Assembly (NCBI RefSeq): GCF_000425205.1
Contig: NZ_AULI01000001.1
Coordinates: 248,001 to 312,000 of the forward strand
Length of the DNA stretch: 64,000 nt
Direction of reading: 5' to 3'
DNA from: Pontibacillus halophilus JSM 076056 = DSM 19796
GTDB taxonomy: Bacteria > Bacillota > Bacilli > Bacillales > BH030062
Shown: positions 9,512-18,312 of the stretch, one piece after another
How the letters are laid out: each line of letters begins with the position of its first letter
Position numbering within the stretch: position 1 is the first letter of the stretch
Program-made: the position numbers and the translations under genes
The notes under the pieces: generated by a model
Told to the model about the DNA's origin: nothing
The model's database searches: none
Seen by the model: the letters and a program-made list of their open reading frames with translations, nothing else

Positions 9512-9538
9512 ATCTCTCTAGAACGCATCTAGAGAGAT
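9512..9538 (-). terminator. Intrinsic terminator of the ywfO-ywgA operon
   Basis: Perfect 11-bp stem ATCTCTCTAGA with its complement and a 5-base loop, followed on the minus strand by TTTTTTTT, 5 bases after the ywgA-like stop. Confidence 0.85.
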
Positions 9539-9542
9539 CATC

Positions 9543-10052
9543 TTAATGGCTTGTCTTTTCTTTCATATCATCAATGAATTGCCAAGCCTCATCGATTTCT
9601 TCAGTTGTATAGTTGAGCTTTCCTTTCACTTGGTGAATCTTGTCGTTCACTTCTTCCTTCGTCAAATGATCGAAGTACACCATTGTGGAAACAAGCTCTA
9701 GAAAACGTGAACTGCGGCCATTCATCGCCTCAATTAACGCGTCCATCGGAGGCATAGATAAGTCATCATAATGACCTAGAAATTCTTTCCCATCAGGCGT
9801 AAGGGTATAACGATATTGGTGGTACCCGCTTTTCTTTTCTTTCATTTCCTCTAGAAAGCCAAGATTGCATAGCTCTTCTACACGTAGCGTCAACTCTTCT
9901 GAATAAGGCCCGTAGAAATGAAACTGATAGCGTTCCTCAAATGGCAACCCGCATTTCTTCATTATATAAATCATTTTCTGAAGCTTCTTACGACCAACGA
10001 CTTCCTCACACTGAGAGAAAAATTGAACTAATTTGGCGTGATCTCTCAACAA
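9543..10052 (-). CDS. ywgA: YwgA family protein
   Basis: Protein of 169 residues resembling YwgA of B. subtilis. The N-terminal half, FFSQCEEVVGRKKLQKMIYIMKKCGLPF then YQFHFYGPYSEELTLRVEEL, has the look of a winged-helix or SocA-like antitoxin-type fold (KLQKMIY...YGPYS); the C-terminal half is acidic and helical. Function is unknown. It follows the HD-domain gene ywfO by 13 bases in the same direction, so the two form an operon, as their homologues do. The GPYS motif resembles those of DUF4065/Panacea-type domains; that similarity is an observation, not an assignment. Confidence 0.75.
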   Translation of the reverse strand: MLRDHAKLVQFFSQCEEVVGRKKLQKMIYIMKKCGLPFEERYQFHFYGPYSEELTLRVEELCNLGFLEEMKEKKSGYHQYRYTLTPDGKEFLGHYDDLSMPPMDALIEAMNGRSSRFLELVSTMVYFDHLTKEEVNDKIHQVKGKLNYTTEEIDEAWQFIDDMKEKTSH

Positions 10053-10065
10053 ATCCGTTCATCTC

Positions 10066-11361
10066 CTATTCGTACAGTATTTCCAAAATCCGCTTCTTCG
10101 TCTTACTTCGATTGGACAATCCTTCAATGAGGTCCTTAGGAAAATACAATTTATGGTCTGTCCGTTTCTTTCCTGAAATGGCTTCAACAATTTCAGATTG
10201 TCTCGACAATTCCTTTAACTCCCCATTTGGAAGCAACAGGTGAATCGGTAACCGTTCGCCCTCTTCTCCTGGTCGATAGAAGTCATAAGGTAAGTCCGAA
10301 GACGAATCAACCACTAGGTAGTAATCTGGGTCAATTCCTGCCTTTTGGAACAACTTATGCAGTTCCATCCATTCACTCATTTGTAAATTCGGGTTAAATT
10401 CTACATATTTAAATAAATGGCGATTGATGAATCGCTCACACAAGTCGCTAAGAATCCGGTCTTCTTCCTCTTTCCAAGTTTGAAAGTAGAAGAGTGTAAC
10501 AGACTCATCAAGCTTCAAGTAATCCTGTAAGTCTACATTCCCTTCAAAGAACGAAACAAAATGGTTTGGAGGAAACTTAAAGACATAACCTGATTCGTAC
10601 AAGTCCTTCGCACGGTGTAGAATTTTCGTCAGAATGACTTCCGCACTTCTTGTAACTGGGTGGAAGTAAACTTGCCAATACATTTGGTAACGACTCATGA
10701 TGTAATCTTCAACAGCATGCATCCCACTTTCTTTCACAGCCACTTGGTCTTCCATTGGACGCATCACACGAAGTATACGTTCCATATCAAAGTGACCATA
10801 GCTCACTCCAGTAAAGTAGGCGTCTCGCTGTAAGTAGTCCATACGGTCTGCATCAATCTGTGATGAAATTAGGCTAACCACAAGCTTATCCTCGTACGTT
10901 TTGTTAATGACATCAGCCACTTTCTGAGGGAAGTCATCATCTACTCGACGCAAGATGTGATTCACATTCGTGTCTCCGAGTATAATGGCACGTGTATAAT
11001 CTTCGTGGTCTAATTTGAACACTTTCTCAAACGAATGCGAGAAAGGTCCGTGTCCGAGGTCATGTAGCAAAGCAGCAGTTAAGCATAAGATCCGTTGCTC
11101 TTTATTCCAGTTCGGTCGATCTTTAAAGTTGTCCAAGATGCGACGAACGATTTCATACACACCCAAGGAATGATTGAAACGGCTATGCTCTGCTCCGTGG
11201 AAAGTTAAATAAGAGGTACCGAGCTGTCTAACACGGCGTAAACGTTGAAATTCAGGGGTTCCAACCAAATCCCAGATGATACGATCTCGTACATGTACAT
11301 AACGATGGACGGGGTCTTTAAACACTTTTTCTTCGTTTAATTGCTCATTTTCGTACGACAT
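10066..11361 (-). CDS. ywfO: HD-domain phosphohydrolase, YwfO family
   Basis: HD-superfamily metal-dependent phosphohydrolase of 431 residues, of the dNTPase/SAMHD1-like type. Visible motifs are the early VFKDPVHRYV, FQRLRRVRQLGTSYLTFHGAEHSRFNHSLG with the metal-binding His, LTAALLHDLGHGPFSHSFE with the HD doublet, and SSQIDADRMDYLQRDAYFTGVSYG with the last metal Asp. The C-terminal 150 residues vary in the family. Likely substrate is a nucleoside triphosphate, but the physiological role is not known. First gene of a two-gene operon with ywgA. Divergent from lipL across 283 bases in which I see nothing beyond a possible TATAAT at 11602-11607 facing lipL. Confidence 0.9.
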   Translation of the reverse strand: MSYENEQLNEEKVFKDPVHRYVHVRDRIIWDLVGTPEFQRLRRVRQLGTSYLTFHGAEHSRFNHSLGVYEIVRRILDNFKDRPNWNKEQRILCLTAALLHDLGHGPFSHSFEKVFKLDHEDYTRAIILGDTNVNHILRRVDDDFPQKVADVINKTYEDKLVVSLISSQIDADRMDYLQRDAYFTGVSYGHFDMERILRVMRPMEDQVAVKESGMHAVEDYIMSRYQMYWQVYFHPVTRSAEVILTKILHRAKDLYESGYVFKFPPNHFVSFFEGNVDLQDYLKLDESVTLFYFQTWKEEEDRILSDLCERFINRHLFKYVEFNPNLQMSEWMELHKLFQKAGIDPDYYLVVDSSSDLPYDFYRPGEEGERLPIHLLLPNGELKELSRQSEIVEAISGKKRTDHKLYFPKDLIEGLSNRSKTKKRILEILYE

Positions 11362-11644
11362 AATTCTACCCTTCCCATTTTGTTACAGGTAATTTGTTCC
11401 ATTATATCCGATTTAACTCCTAAAAGGAATGCTTGTTAAACGTCATGCTTCTAATTGTAAAAGAGTTTGTCGAAGAATGAAACTCCTTGATACTCTTTAT
11501 AACGTTGGTCGTACCCATTAGCAAGTTAAACAGCTCTCAATTTTTACAACTTATGTATTGTACAAAATTTCTGCCCGAAGATGCAACCGTGAATCATCTG
11601 CTATAATAGACAGATGAATTGCTAGATAAAGGAGAAGCACGACG

Positions 11645-12484
11645 ATGAAATCAACAAACGAAATCCTTAAGCCCACTCAATTTCGCTTTATTAACCAATC
11701 TGAATACGGTCCGCAATTTTCTGCTATGCAATCGTTCGCAACGGATGATGCGCTTGCCATTTCTGTAGGAGAGCATAAATCGCCCCCTACTGCGCGACTA
11801 TGGGTTCATCATAACACCATTGTTATGGGAATTGCGGATGCGAAACTTCCTTATTTCAATGAAGGAGTTGCGCACTTAAACGACCAAGGTTATCGAGTCG
11901 TTGTCCGGAATTCAGGTGGTTTGGCCGTCGTACTTGATGAAGGGGTTATGAACATATCGCTCATTTTCCCTGACGCGAAATCATTAGACATTCACGACGG
12001 GTATGAAGCCATGGTTGAATTTACGAAACAACTATTCAAAGAAGAAGGCAAAGAGATTGAAGCCTATGAGATTACAGGTTCTTATTGCCCTGGAACCTAT
12101 GACTTAAGCATTGATGGAAAGAAATTCGCTGGAATCTCCCAACGCCGAGTTAAGAACGGAACAGCCGTCCAAATTTACCTATGTGTAAACGGAAGCGGCT
12201 CAGAACGAGCGAAACTTATTCGAGACTTCTACGAAATCGGATTAAAGGGAGAAGAAACACGCTTCACCTATCCAACGATTAAACCAAATACAATGGCTTC
12301 TCTTTCCGAACTATTCGGAAAGGAACTTCACATGGAAGATGTAAGAAACAGAATCCTATACTTATTGCATGGTTTATCAGGATCTGTCATGAATGATCCT
12401 CTTTCAGATGAAGAAATGGCTTCATTCGATGTAAGATACGACCAAATGGTAGCAAGAAATAAAAAAGCACTGGAATCCGAGTAA
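11645..12484 (+). CDS. lipL: Octanoyl-[GcvH]:protein N-octanoyltransferase LipL
   Basis: Lipoate-assembly amidotransferase of 279 residues in the biotin/lipoate ligase (BPL/LplA) fold. In Bacillus LipL moves the octanoyl group from GcvH to the E2 subunits of 2-oxoacid dehydrogenases through a Cys thioester. The acceptor Cys is residue 148 in GSYCPGTYDLSIDGKKFAG, and RNSGGLAVVLDEGVMNISL is the family's substrate-binding loop. Length equals the B. subtilis protein within a few residues, and the neighbours pta and hemQ are the same. RBS AAAGGAGAAG lies upstream. Its stop codon is inside the loop of the shared terminator. Confidence 0.94.
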   Translation: MKSTNEILKPTQFRFINQSEYGPQFSAMQSFATDDALAISVGEHKSPPTARLWVHHNTIVMGIADAKLPYFNEGVAHLNDQGYRVVVRNSGGLAVVLDEGVMNISLIFPDAKSLDIHDGYEAMVEFTKQLFKEEGKEIEAYEITGSYCPGTYDLSIDGKKFAGISQRRVKNGTAVQIYLCVNGSGSERAKLIRDFYEIGLKGEETRFTYPTIKPNTMASLSELFGKELHMEDVRNRILYLLHGLSGSVMNDPLSDEEMASFDVRYDQMVARNKKALESE

Positions 12485-12501
12485 CGGAAACCAGTGCTTT
12501 T
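12463..12501. terminator. Bidirectional terminator between lipL and pta
   Basis: Stem AAAAGCACTGG / CCAGTGCTTTT with a 17-base loop containing the lipL stop codon; U-tract-like bases on both sides serve convergent lipL and pta. Confidence 0.75.
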
Positions 12502-12528
12502 TCTTGCTTTAGTTAATCTCTGCCGTCC

Positions 12529-13500
12529 TTATAAAGACTGAGCTGCAGTAATGATGGAAAGCTTGTATACATCGTCTGCACTACAACCACGAGAAAGGTC
12601 GTTTACAGGCGCATTTAGTCCTTGAAGAACTGGACCAACTGCATCAAAGTTTCCTAAGCGTTGAGCAATCTTGTATCCGATGTTTCCAGCCTCTAGACTT
12701 GGGAATACGAACACATTCGCATCACCTTTAATTTCAGAATCTGGAGCTTTCTTCTCAGCAACAGATGGGACAAAGGCTGCATCAAATTGGAATTCTCCAT
12801 CAAGTGTTAACTCAGGGTTTTGCTCTTTCGCAATTTGTACAGCGTCTGCTACTTTTTCCGTTTCAGGAGACTTGGCAGAACCTTTTGTAGAGAAGCTCAA
12901 CATCGCTACGCGAGGATCTACGCCAAATAGCTCTGCTGTTTTCGCACTTTCTTGTGCAATCTCTGCAAGGTCTTGGCTGTCTGGATTCATGTTGATGGCA
13001 CAGTCTGCAAATACATATTTCTCTTCATCACGAACCATAATGAAGACGCCAGACGTTTTCTTCACACCAGGCTTCGTTTTAATAATTTGAAGCGCTGGAC
13101 GTACCGTATCTGCTGTGGAATGTGCAGCACCACTTACAAGGCCGTCCGCTTTGCCCATGTAGACAAGCATCGTGCCGAAGTAGTTTCCATCCTTAAGGAC
13201 CTCACGTGCTTGTTCTTCTGTAGCCTTCCCTTTACGGCGTTCAACGAAGCTTGCAACCATTGCATCAAATTCTTCATACGTATCAGGGTCAAGGATGTGA
13301 ACGCCCTCGACAGATACACCGATTTCAGCGGCTTTCTGTGTTACTTTCTCTTCATTCCCGACTAGTACAGGTTGTACATGGTCTTCTTGGGCTAGCTTAC
13401 TAGCCGCCTCTAGAATTCGTTCGTCTGTACCTTCTGGAAGTACGATTTTCTTGTTAGAACCGGATAACTTGCCTTTAAGTGTCGTAAACAAATCGCTCAT
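12529..13500 (-). CDS. pta: Phosphate acetyltransferase
   Basis: Enzyme of 323 residues that interconverts acetyl-CoA and acetyl phosphate, the first step of overflow acetate production. Recognised by KIVLPEGTDERILEAA at the N-terminus, LVSGAAHSTADTVRPALQIIKTKPG in the middle and the C-terminal ANVFVFPSLEAGNIGYKIAQRLG and GLNAPVNDLSRGCSADDVYKL. Length is exactly that of B. subtilis Pta, which has the short single-domain form. It has a good upstream sigma-A promoter (13528-13555). No acetate kinase gene is in the window. Confidence 0.97.
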   Translation of the reverse strand: MSDLFTTLKGKLSGSNKKIVLPEGTDERILEAASKLAQEDHVQPVLVGNEEKVTQKAAEIGVSVEGVHILDPDTYEEFDAMVASFVERRKGKATEEQAREVLKDGNYFGTMLVYMGKADGLVSGAAHSTADTVRPALQIIKTKPGVKKTSGVFIMVRDEEKYVFADCAINMNPDSQDLAEIAQESAKTAELFGVDPRVAMLSFSTKGSAKSPETEKVADAVQIAKEQNPELTLDGEFQFDAAFVPSVAEKKAPDSEIKGDANVFVFPSLEAGNIGYKIAQRLGNFDAVGPVLQGLNAPVNDLSRGCSADDVYKLSIITAAQSL

Positions 13501-13527
13501 ACATGTATCCCTCCAAGTAATATCTGT

Positions 13528-13555
13528 ATTATATGATATCGCTTTTTGTGTTCAA
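13528..13555 (-). promoter_or_regulatory. Sigma-A promoter of pta
   Basis: On the minus strand TTGAAC and TATAAT are separated by 16 bases, 28 bases upstream of the pta start. Confidence 0.65.
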
Positions 13556-13725
13556 ACGAAAGAAGAAGACCCTCTCTTAATAAAATTTTTATTTATTCCG
13601 TGTGATCATTCACGGGATGTTCACGCCCCTTAATGTTAAGGGTTTCCTAATGAAAACCGAGTTATGTTATAGTGGGATTAAATGTTCGATTGAAGAGTTA
13701 AATCCGATGAAAAGGAGCGAGACGA

Positions 13726-14475
13726 ATGCCTGAAGCAGTAACAACACTTGATGGCTGGTATTGCCTACACGATTTGCGTAAGATAGATTGGACCGCTTGG
13801 AAGAAGGCGAGCAGCGACGAAAGAGAAACCGCATTAGCGGAATTAAATCAACTGCTCGACAAGTGGAATCTAACTGAACAAAACAAAGAAGGCAGCCATG
13901 CTTTATATACAATTGTTGGCCAAAAAGCCGATTTAATCATGATGATTCTTCGCCCTACTATGGATGAACTAAATGAAGTGGAGACTGAGCTGAACAAAAC
14001 GAAGTTCGCTGAATTCACAGTTCCCGCTTACTCCTACGTATCTGTTGTAGAATTATCAAGCTACCTGGCCAAAGGCAAAGACCCGGATACAGACCCTGAA
14101 TTGCAGGCACGCTTAAAGCCTACTCTACCGAAATGGGACTATATCTGCTTCTATCCGATGGACAAGCGCCGCCAAGGTAACGACAACTGGTACACGCTCC
14201 CAATGGAAGAGCGCGGAAAGCTGATGTATTCTCACGGCATGATTGGACGTAAGTATGCAGGTAAAGTTCGCCAAATCATCACAGGCTCCGTAGGCTTTGA
14301 TGATTGGGAATGGGGCGTTACGCTATTCGCTCATGATGTACTTCAGTTCAAGAAACTTGTTTACGAAATGCGCTTCGACGAAGTGAGTGCTCGTTATGGC
14401 GAGTTCGGCTCTTTCTATGTAGGAAATCTACTGAAGCAAGAAGAATTACCAAAGTTCTTGCACGTAAACGAATAA
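13726..14475 (+). CDS. hemQ: Coproheme decarboxylase HemQ
   Basis: Chlorite-dismutase-fold enzyme of 249 residues that makes heme b from coproheme III in the Gram-positive coproporphyrin-dependent pathway by two peroxide-driven decarboxylations. Key features are [14 protein letters not shown] at the start, the [11 protein letters not shown] stretch with the catalytic Tyr, [35 protein letters not shown] with the proximal His region, and [18 protein letters not shown]. The distal Arg of true chlorite dismutases is not at the expected place (Q in VRQIITGS region), as in HemQ proteins. Divergent from pta as in related genomes; closed by a strong terminator. Confidence 0.95.
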   Translation: MPEAVTTLDGWYCLHDLRKIDWTAWKKASSDERETALAELNQLLDKWNLTEQNKEGSHALYTIVGQKADLIMMILRPTMDELNEVETELNKTKFAEFTVPAYSYVSVVELSSYLAKGKDPDTDPELQARLKPTLPKWDYICFYPMDKRRQGNDNWYTLPMEERGKLMYSHGMIGRKYAGKVRQIITGSVGFDDWEWGVTLFAHDVLQFKKLVYEMRFDEVSARYGEFGSFYVGNLLKQEELPKFLHVNE

Positions 14476-14519
14476 ACCTTTACGATAGATAACTAAGCAT
14501 ATAGACAATATTCGACCCT

Positions 14520-14552
14520 AAGCCTCCCTTTGCAACTTGCAAAGGGAGGCTT
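14520..14552 (+). terminator. Intrinsic terminator of hemQ
   Basis: Stem AAGCCTCCCTTTGCAA with its complement around a short loop, followed by TTTTTTTT. Confidence 0.9.
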
Positions 14553-14717
14553 TTTTTTATATCTACAGAGGCCGTTACAACTAAGCATATCTCACTCGTT
14601 CAATACATAAGTATGTGACAGGGGTTGTTTGGAACTTATCTATCTTCTCTTACGTGGAACTAAGAAAGACATAAGCTCATACGTTAGGTGTAGATGCCTA
14701 CAGATGGGGTGGTAAAG

Positions 14718-15140
14718 ATGGCTGTTGTTCCGTATAACCAATCTGATTTGAAGTTGTTGGCACGATTAATGCGAGCGGAGGCTGAGGGTGACGGGAAGCT
14801 AGGCATGTTGATGGTAGGAAATACCGGAGTAAACCGTGTCCGAGTGAACTGTCTAGACTTTAAGGATATCGACCGGCTAGACAAAATGGTGTATCAAAGT
14901 CCAGGAGGGTTTGAAGCTACACAGAAGGGTTATTTCTATCAGCGTGCACGGGAGAAAGATAAGAAATTGGCGAAAAAGGTGATTGATGGCATGCGTTACG
15001 ACCCTGCAACAAATTCGCTGTGGTTCTTCAGACCTGAAGGGAGCTGTCCCGCCCAGTGGTTCGGCCAGTATAACATCGGCCGTTACAAGTCACACTGCTT
15101 CTTCAATCCATTACAGTCCGAATGTCCGAAAGCATATTAA
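14718..15140 (+). CDS. cwlJ: Spore cortex-lytic / cell wall hydrolase CwlJ
   Basis: Germination-specific cortex hydrolase of 140 residues (Hydrolase_2/SleB catalytic fold). It aligns with B. subtilis CwlJ: LLARLMRAEAEGDGKLGMLMVGNTGVNRV with the catalytic Glu, VYQSPGGFEAT, GYFYQRAREK, NSLWFFRPEGSCPAQWFGQ and RYKSHCF. No signal peptide, consistent with mother-cell synthesis and deposition in the spore coat. CwlJ cuts modified cortex peptidoglycan during germination, including in response to Ca-dipicolinate. I chose ATG at 14718, with GGGGTGG just upstream, over ATG at 14694. It is followed after 20 bases by gerQ, whose product is needed for CwlJ to localise. Confidence 0.93.
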   Translation: MAVVPYNQSDLKLLARLMRAEAEGDGKLGMLMVGNTGVNRVRVNCLDFKDIDRLDKMVYQSPGGFEATQKGYFYQRAREKDKKLAKKVIDGMRYDPATNSLWFFRPEGSCPAQWFGQYNIGRYKSHCFFNPLQSECPKAY

Positions 15141-15160
15141 TGAGGGGAGTGCTGTTTGAC

Positions 15161-15661
15161 ATGAGTCAACAGAATCAAAATAACTCATATGGCTATCCAT
15201 ACTATGCACAGAATGTGTATCGGAATGGTAGCCAACAACCCATGATGTATCCTTACTCACAAGGTCAACAAGGGGGGCAGGGTCAGATGCAGCCTCAAGG
15301 GCAAGGCCAACTTCAGGTTCCCATGTTCCCATCTCAACAAAATCCAGGATTCACCAATAACGTCCAGGGGATGTTGCCAGAGGAAGAGTCCTATATTGAA
15401 AACATATTGCGGTTAAATAAAGGGAAAACAGCAACAGTTTACATGACGTTTGAGAATAATGATGAATGGAACGCGAAAGTCTTTAAAGGGCGTATTGAGG
15501 CAGCTGGCCGCGACCACATTATTTTGAGCGATCAAGAAACAGGCACTCGTTATTTGTTGTTAATGGTGTACTTAGACTATATTACGTTTGATGAAGAATT
15601 AAACTATGCGTATCCATACGGTGGCAACACCTCGAACATGGTCAAATACAATCCTCGCTAG
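15161..15661 (+). CDS. gerQ: Spore coat protein GerQ
   Basis: Spore coat protein of 166 residues required in B. subtilis for CwlJ localisation and cross-linked by transglutaminase Tgl. The N-terminal 70 residues are low complexity, rich in Gln, Gly, Tyr and Pro, a good transglutaminase substrate. The C-terminal conserved domain begins at LPEEESYIENILRLNKGK and includes VYMTFENN, FKGRIEAAGRDHIILSD and RYLLLMVYLDYITFDEELNYAYPY. I start it at ATG 15161, with GAGGGGAG about 10 bases upstream. The cwlJ-gerQ order suggests a sporulation operon expressed in the mother cell; I could not identify a convincing sigma-E promoter. Confidence 0.93.
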   Translation: MSQQNQNNSYGYPYYAQNVYRNGSQQPMMYPYSQGQQGGQGQMQPQGQGQLQVPMFPSQQNPGFTNNVQGMLPEEESYIENILRLNKGKTATVYMTFENNDEWNAKVFKGRIEAAGRDHIILSDQETGTRYLLLMVYLDYITFDEELNYAYPYGGNTSNMVKYNPR

Positions 15662-15676
15662 GCAACGACATAGAAA

Positions 15677-15710
15677 AAACCTTGCTGCCTATAGGCTTCA
15701 GCAAGGTTTT
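15677..15710 (+). terminator. Intrinsic terminator of cwlJ-gerQ
   Basis: Stem AAACCTTGCTG / CAGCAAGGTTT with a 9-11-base loop followed by TTTTTC. Confidence 0.8.
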
Positions 15711-15735
15711 TCTTTGTTCGGAAAGGAGACTAGCC

Positions 15736-15987
15736 ATGAAGCGCCATCCAGCCGTTAAGTTTATGCAACTACAACTCGCTTGTGTTGGCTTCGCCCTATT
15801 CCTCGGGGTGCTTTATCTTTTCTTTCGTTCGTATAACTTCTTGTTGCTATTCATCCTGATAGCTTTAGCAGGAAGTTTAGCCTCGGAAGCGTTGATACAC
15901 CTTAGTCAAAACGATCGATTAAACGTTGGCATTAAAGCGTTGCAAACCTTTTTGCTTCTACTATTCTCGGTTCTACTGTTCTTCTAG
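15736..15987 (+). CDS. Small membrane protein of unknown function
   Basis: Protein of 83 residues with a short basic N-terminus (MKRHPAVK) and three hydrophobic stretches at about residues 10-28, 33-50 and 66-83. I do not recognise a family. ATG 15736 has GAAAGGAGA upstream at good distance, and the reading frame is clean between the gerQ terminator and the convergent ywdK-like gene, whose stop overlaps its own by 4 bases. The nearest upstream promoter would have to lie within or beyond the gerQ terminator. Confidence 0.65.
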   Translation: MKRHPAVKFMQLQLACVGFALFLGVLYLFFRSYNFLLLFILIALAGSLASEALIHLSQNDRLNVGIKALQTFLLLLFSVLLFF

Positions 15988-16352
15988 ACGAATTTCAGAA
16001 CAGAATAGCCAAGTAGAACCCATCCAACAAGGAAGGCAACTCCACCAAGCGGTGTAATCATCGCAAACGTCTTCACTTGGGTAACGCTATACAAATACAG
16101 ACTGCCTGAGAACAGAATGATCCCTATTAGGAACGACCATCCGGCACCTGTGAAACTAATATTCTTCATCATTCCTGCTAAAATCCCAACAGCCAACAGG
16201 GCCGTTGTATGAAACATTTGATAATCAACCGCTTTCTCCCAAGTTGACAAATACTTCTCAGGAATCTTTCCTTCTAAACCATGAGCACCAAATGCACCTA
16301 GCGCCACAGCAATAAATCCGTTCACAATTCCAAGCAGTAGAAATAGCTTCAT
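15984..16352 (-). CDS. ywdK: YwdK-like DUF423 membrane protein
   Basis: Integral membrane protein of 122 residues with four predicted helices (about 3-22, 46-64, 71-90, 97-118), matching the DUF423 family. The family signature GAFGAHGLE near residue 20 and the YQMFHTTALLAVG segment are present, as is the ITPLGGVAFLVGW motif near the end. Function unknown. It lies 20 bases downstream of the ywdI-like gene in the same direction; both, with gerQ (ywdL), are neighbours in B. subtilis. Confidence 0.88.
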   Translation of the reverse strand: MKLFLLLGIVNGFIAVALGAFGAHGLEGKIPEKYLSTWEKAVDYQMFHTTALLAVGILAGMMKNISFTGAGWSFLIGIILFSGSLYLYSVTQVKTFAMITPLGGVAFLVGWVLLGYSVLKFV

Positions 16353-16372
16353 CTAACGTATGTCCCCTCTCA

Positions 16373-16687
16373 TTAGAAATCAAATAATGAAGAACCATTT
16401 GCTTCTTCATGATTAATCTTGTCTTCCTTTGCAGCCGGCTCTGCTATTGGCACAGAGTTTGACTGCGGCGTGAAGACAGTTGGGTTCTGAACAGATGACC
16501 TTAGCGGCTGGGAATTTGGCACCTGCTGCGCGGCCTCGACAGAACCCGCTTCACCTAATATTAAGTCCCCGAGCAACCTCGCTGCACGTACGTGCTGGCG
16601 AACTTCGGCTTCTTCATTCGGATGAGCTTGAGCTTGTTGAAGCTCGCCCATCATCTTCTTTAAAATTGTATCGTAGGAAACAGACAT
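16373..16687 (-). CDS. ywdI: YwdI family protein (DUF5327-like)
   Basis: Small hydrophilic protein of 104 residues. The N-terminal half is helical (MSVSYDTILKKMMGELQQA, then EEAEVRQHVRAARLLGDLILG), and the C-terminal half is low complexity, rich in Gln, Asn, Pro and Glu, ending in SSLFDF. This arrangement matches YwdI-type proteins; function is unknown. The start at 16687 has AAGGAGG 8 bases upstream and is preferred over the longer frame to 16723. It precedes the DUF423 gene by 20 bases. Confidence 0.75.
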   Translation of the reverse strand: MSVSYDTILKKMMGELQQAQAHPNEEAEVRQHVRAARLLGDLILGEAGSVEAAQQVPNSQPLRSSVQNPTVFTPQSNSVPIAEPAAKEDKINHEEANGSSLFDF

Positions 16688-16777
16688 GCTTGGTTCCTCC
16701 TTGTACGTTCTAGTTGATTGCATTCTATGTAAGAGTATAACACGAACAATTCAATCTTATCGGTGACAAAATGATAA

Positions 16778-16805
16778 AACCTTGTCACCAAAAGGCAACA
16801 AGGCT
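16778..16805 (-). terminator. Terminator downstream of the SNF symporter gene
   Basis: Stem around CCTTGT/ACAAGG with flanking AA/TT pairs and a 12-base loop; TTTTATC follows on the minus strand. Confidence 0.6.
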
Positions 16806-16812
16806 TAATGAG

Positions 16813-18156
16813 TTAAATAAGTCCAATTGAACTTAAAAAGATAATAACAATCAAGATTGGCGCTACATATTTGACCAATCCATACCACGCCATTCGCACA
16901 AACCGGTTCACATGAACCATATCCGTTGAACGAAGCGCCTCATTCTTCTTCCATTGCCATCCGACAAATAAAGCGACTGCTAGCCCACCTATCGGAAGTA
17001 GAATATTAGACGAGAGATAATCCATCGAATCCATAATGTTGTAGTCACCAATTGGTGTTACACCAGCCCATCTACCCATTCCGAGCGAGGCGACTACACC
17101 AAGCACATACATCACCACTCCAATTACAACACTCGCAAACGCTCTCGACCAACCAAACTTTCGCTTCACAAAGGATACCGGAACTTCAAGCAGCGAAATT
17201 GCAGAAGACAGGGACGCTACAACGAGTAACAAGAAGAATACAAAACCAACGATGGCGCCACCAGCCATCTCCTGGAAGATGCCAGGCATTGTGATAAAGA
17301 CAAGCTCAGCGCCCGCTGTCGGCTCAATCCCAAACGCAAATACCGCCGGAAAGATCATGACCCCTGCGATCACGGCAAATAAAGTATCCATAATGCCAAC
17401 ACCAACTGTGGCAGACGGAAGGGAATCCCGTTTAGAAAGATAGCCCCCATACGTCATCATGATACCCACGCCAATGCTTAAGGAGAAGAAGGCCTGCCCC
17501 AACGCAGCTAGGTAAACAGATGGTTCCGTTAAGCTAGACCAGTCAGGTTGGAACAAGAACGCCAAACCTTCACGCCCTCCCTCTAACGTCACACTATAGA
17601 CCGCAAGCGCAATCAACATCAGCGCTAATGCCGGCATAAAGATTCGACTAGCTTTCTCGATTCCTTTCTTCACACCTGTCAGCACCACGGCTATGGTTAA
17701 GACAAGAAACAACGCGTGCCAGAACAAGGGTTGGACCGGATGTTGCGTAAAGGAAGCAAAGGTCTCAGCGTACCCTCCAGGCGGCGTATCCCATAGCGCA
17801 CCCGTCACATATTGAGACATGTAATAAAGTGCCCATCCAGCTATAACGCCGTAAAATCCAAGAATTAAAAAGGTGGAAAGGATTGCTAGTCCTCCCGCGA
17901 TATACCACGGGCGTTTGGGGGCAAGCTTACGATAGGACCCAACGACATCGCTACTGGCTTCACGACCGATCGAGAATTCAGCCAATAGGACCGGTATTCC
18001 GATGATAAACACGAATAATAGATATAAGAGCAAGAACGCTCCCCCACCGTTTTCTCCAGCAACGTAAGAGAAACGCCATATATTCCCGAGGCCTACAGCA
18101 CTCCCCATTGAAGCAAGCATGAAGCCAAGCTTTGACCCCCATTTCTCTCTAGCCAT
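16813..18156 (-). CDS. Sodium-dependent transporter, neurotransmitter:sodium symporter (SNF/LeuT) family
   Basis: Membrane carrier of 447 residues with about 11-12 helices in the LeuT fold. The family signature GSAVGLGNIWRFSYVAGENGGGAF is in helix 1 and carries Na+ and substrate backbone contacts; helix 6 region AFFSLSIGVGIMMTYGGY and helix 8 region ASLSSAISLLEVPVSF supply further Na+ contacts. The bacterial members import amino acids; substrate cannot be read from sequence. I chose ATG 18156 with AAGGAGAG upstream rather than the frame start at 18249. Stand-alone transcription unit with its own terminator. Confidence 0.9.
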   Translation of the reverse strand: MAREKWGSKLGFMLASMGSAVGLGNIWRFSYVAGENGGGAFLLLYLLFVFIIGIPVLLAEFSIGREASSDVVGSYRKLAPKRPWYIAGGLAILSTFLILGFYGVIAGWALYYMSQYVTGALWDTPPGGYAETFASFTQHPVQPLFWHALFLVLTIAVVLTGVKKGIEKASRIFMPALALMLIALAVYSVTLEGGREGLAFLFQPDWSSLTEPSVYLAALGQAFFSLSIGVGIMMTYGGYLSKRDSLPSATVGVGIMDTLFAVIAGVMIFPAVFAFGIEPTAGAELVFITMPGIFQEMAGGAIVGFVFFLLLVVASLSSAISLLEVPVSFVKRKFGWSRAFASVVIGVVMYVLGVVASLGMGRWAGVTPIGDYNIMDSMDYLSSNILLPIGGLAVALFVGWQWKKNEALRSTDMVHVNRFVRMAWYGLVKYVAPILIVIIFLSSIGLI

Positions 18157-18312
18157 ACATTCACTCTCCTTTTCAGAAAAATATGAATTAACATACCATA
18201 CGGAAGCGTTGTCAACAAAGGTTTTTTCTGAAATTTCGACATTTACCAACTTTTATCACAGTTTTACACCAACGACTTACACATAAACGACTCCCCTATA
18301 CACAGCAGTCGT

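Noticed and set aside
14600-14717. Sigma-E promoter of cwlJ
   Set aside because: CATACGTT resembles a sigma-E -10 element, but the -35 region does not match.
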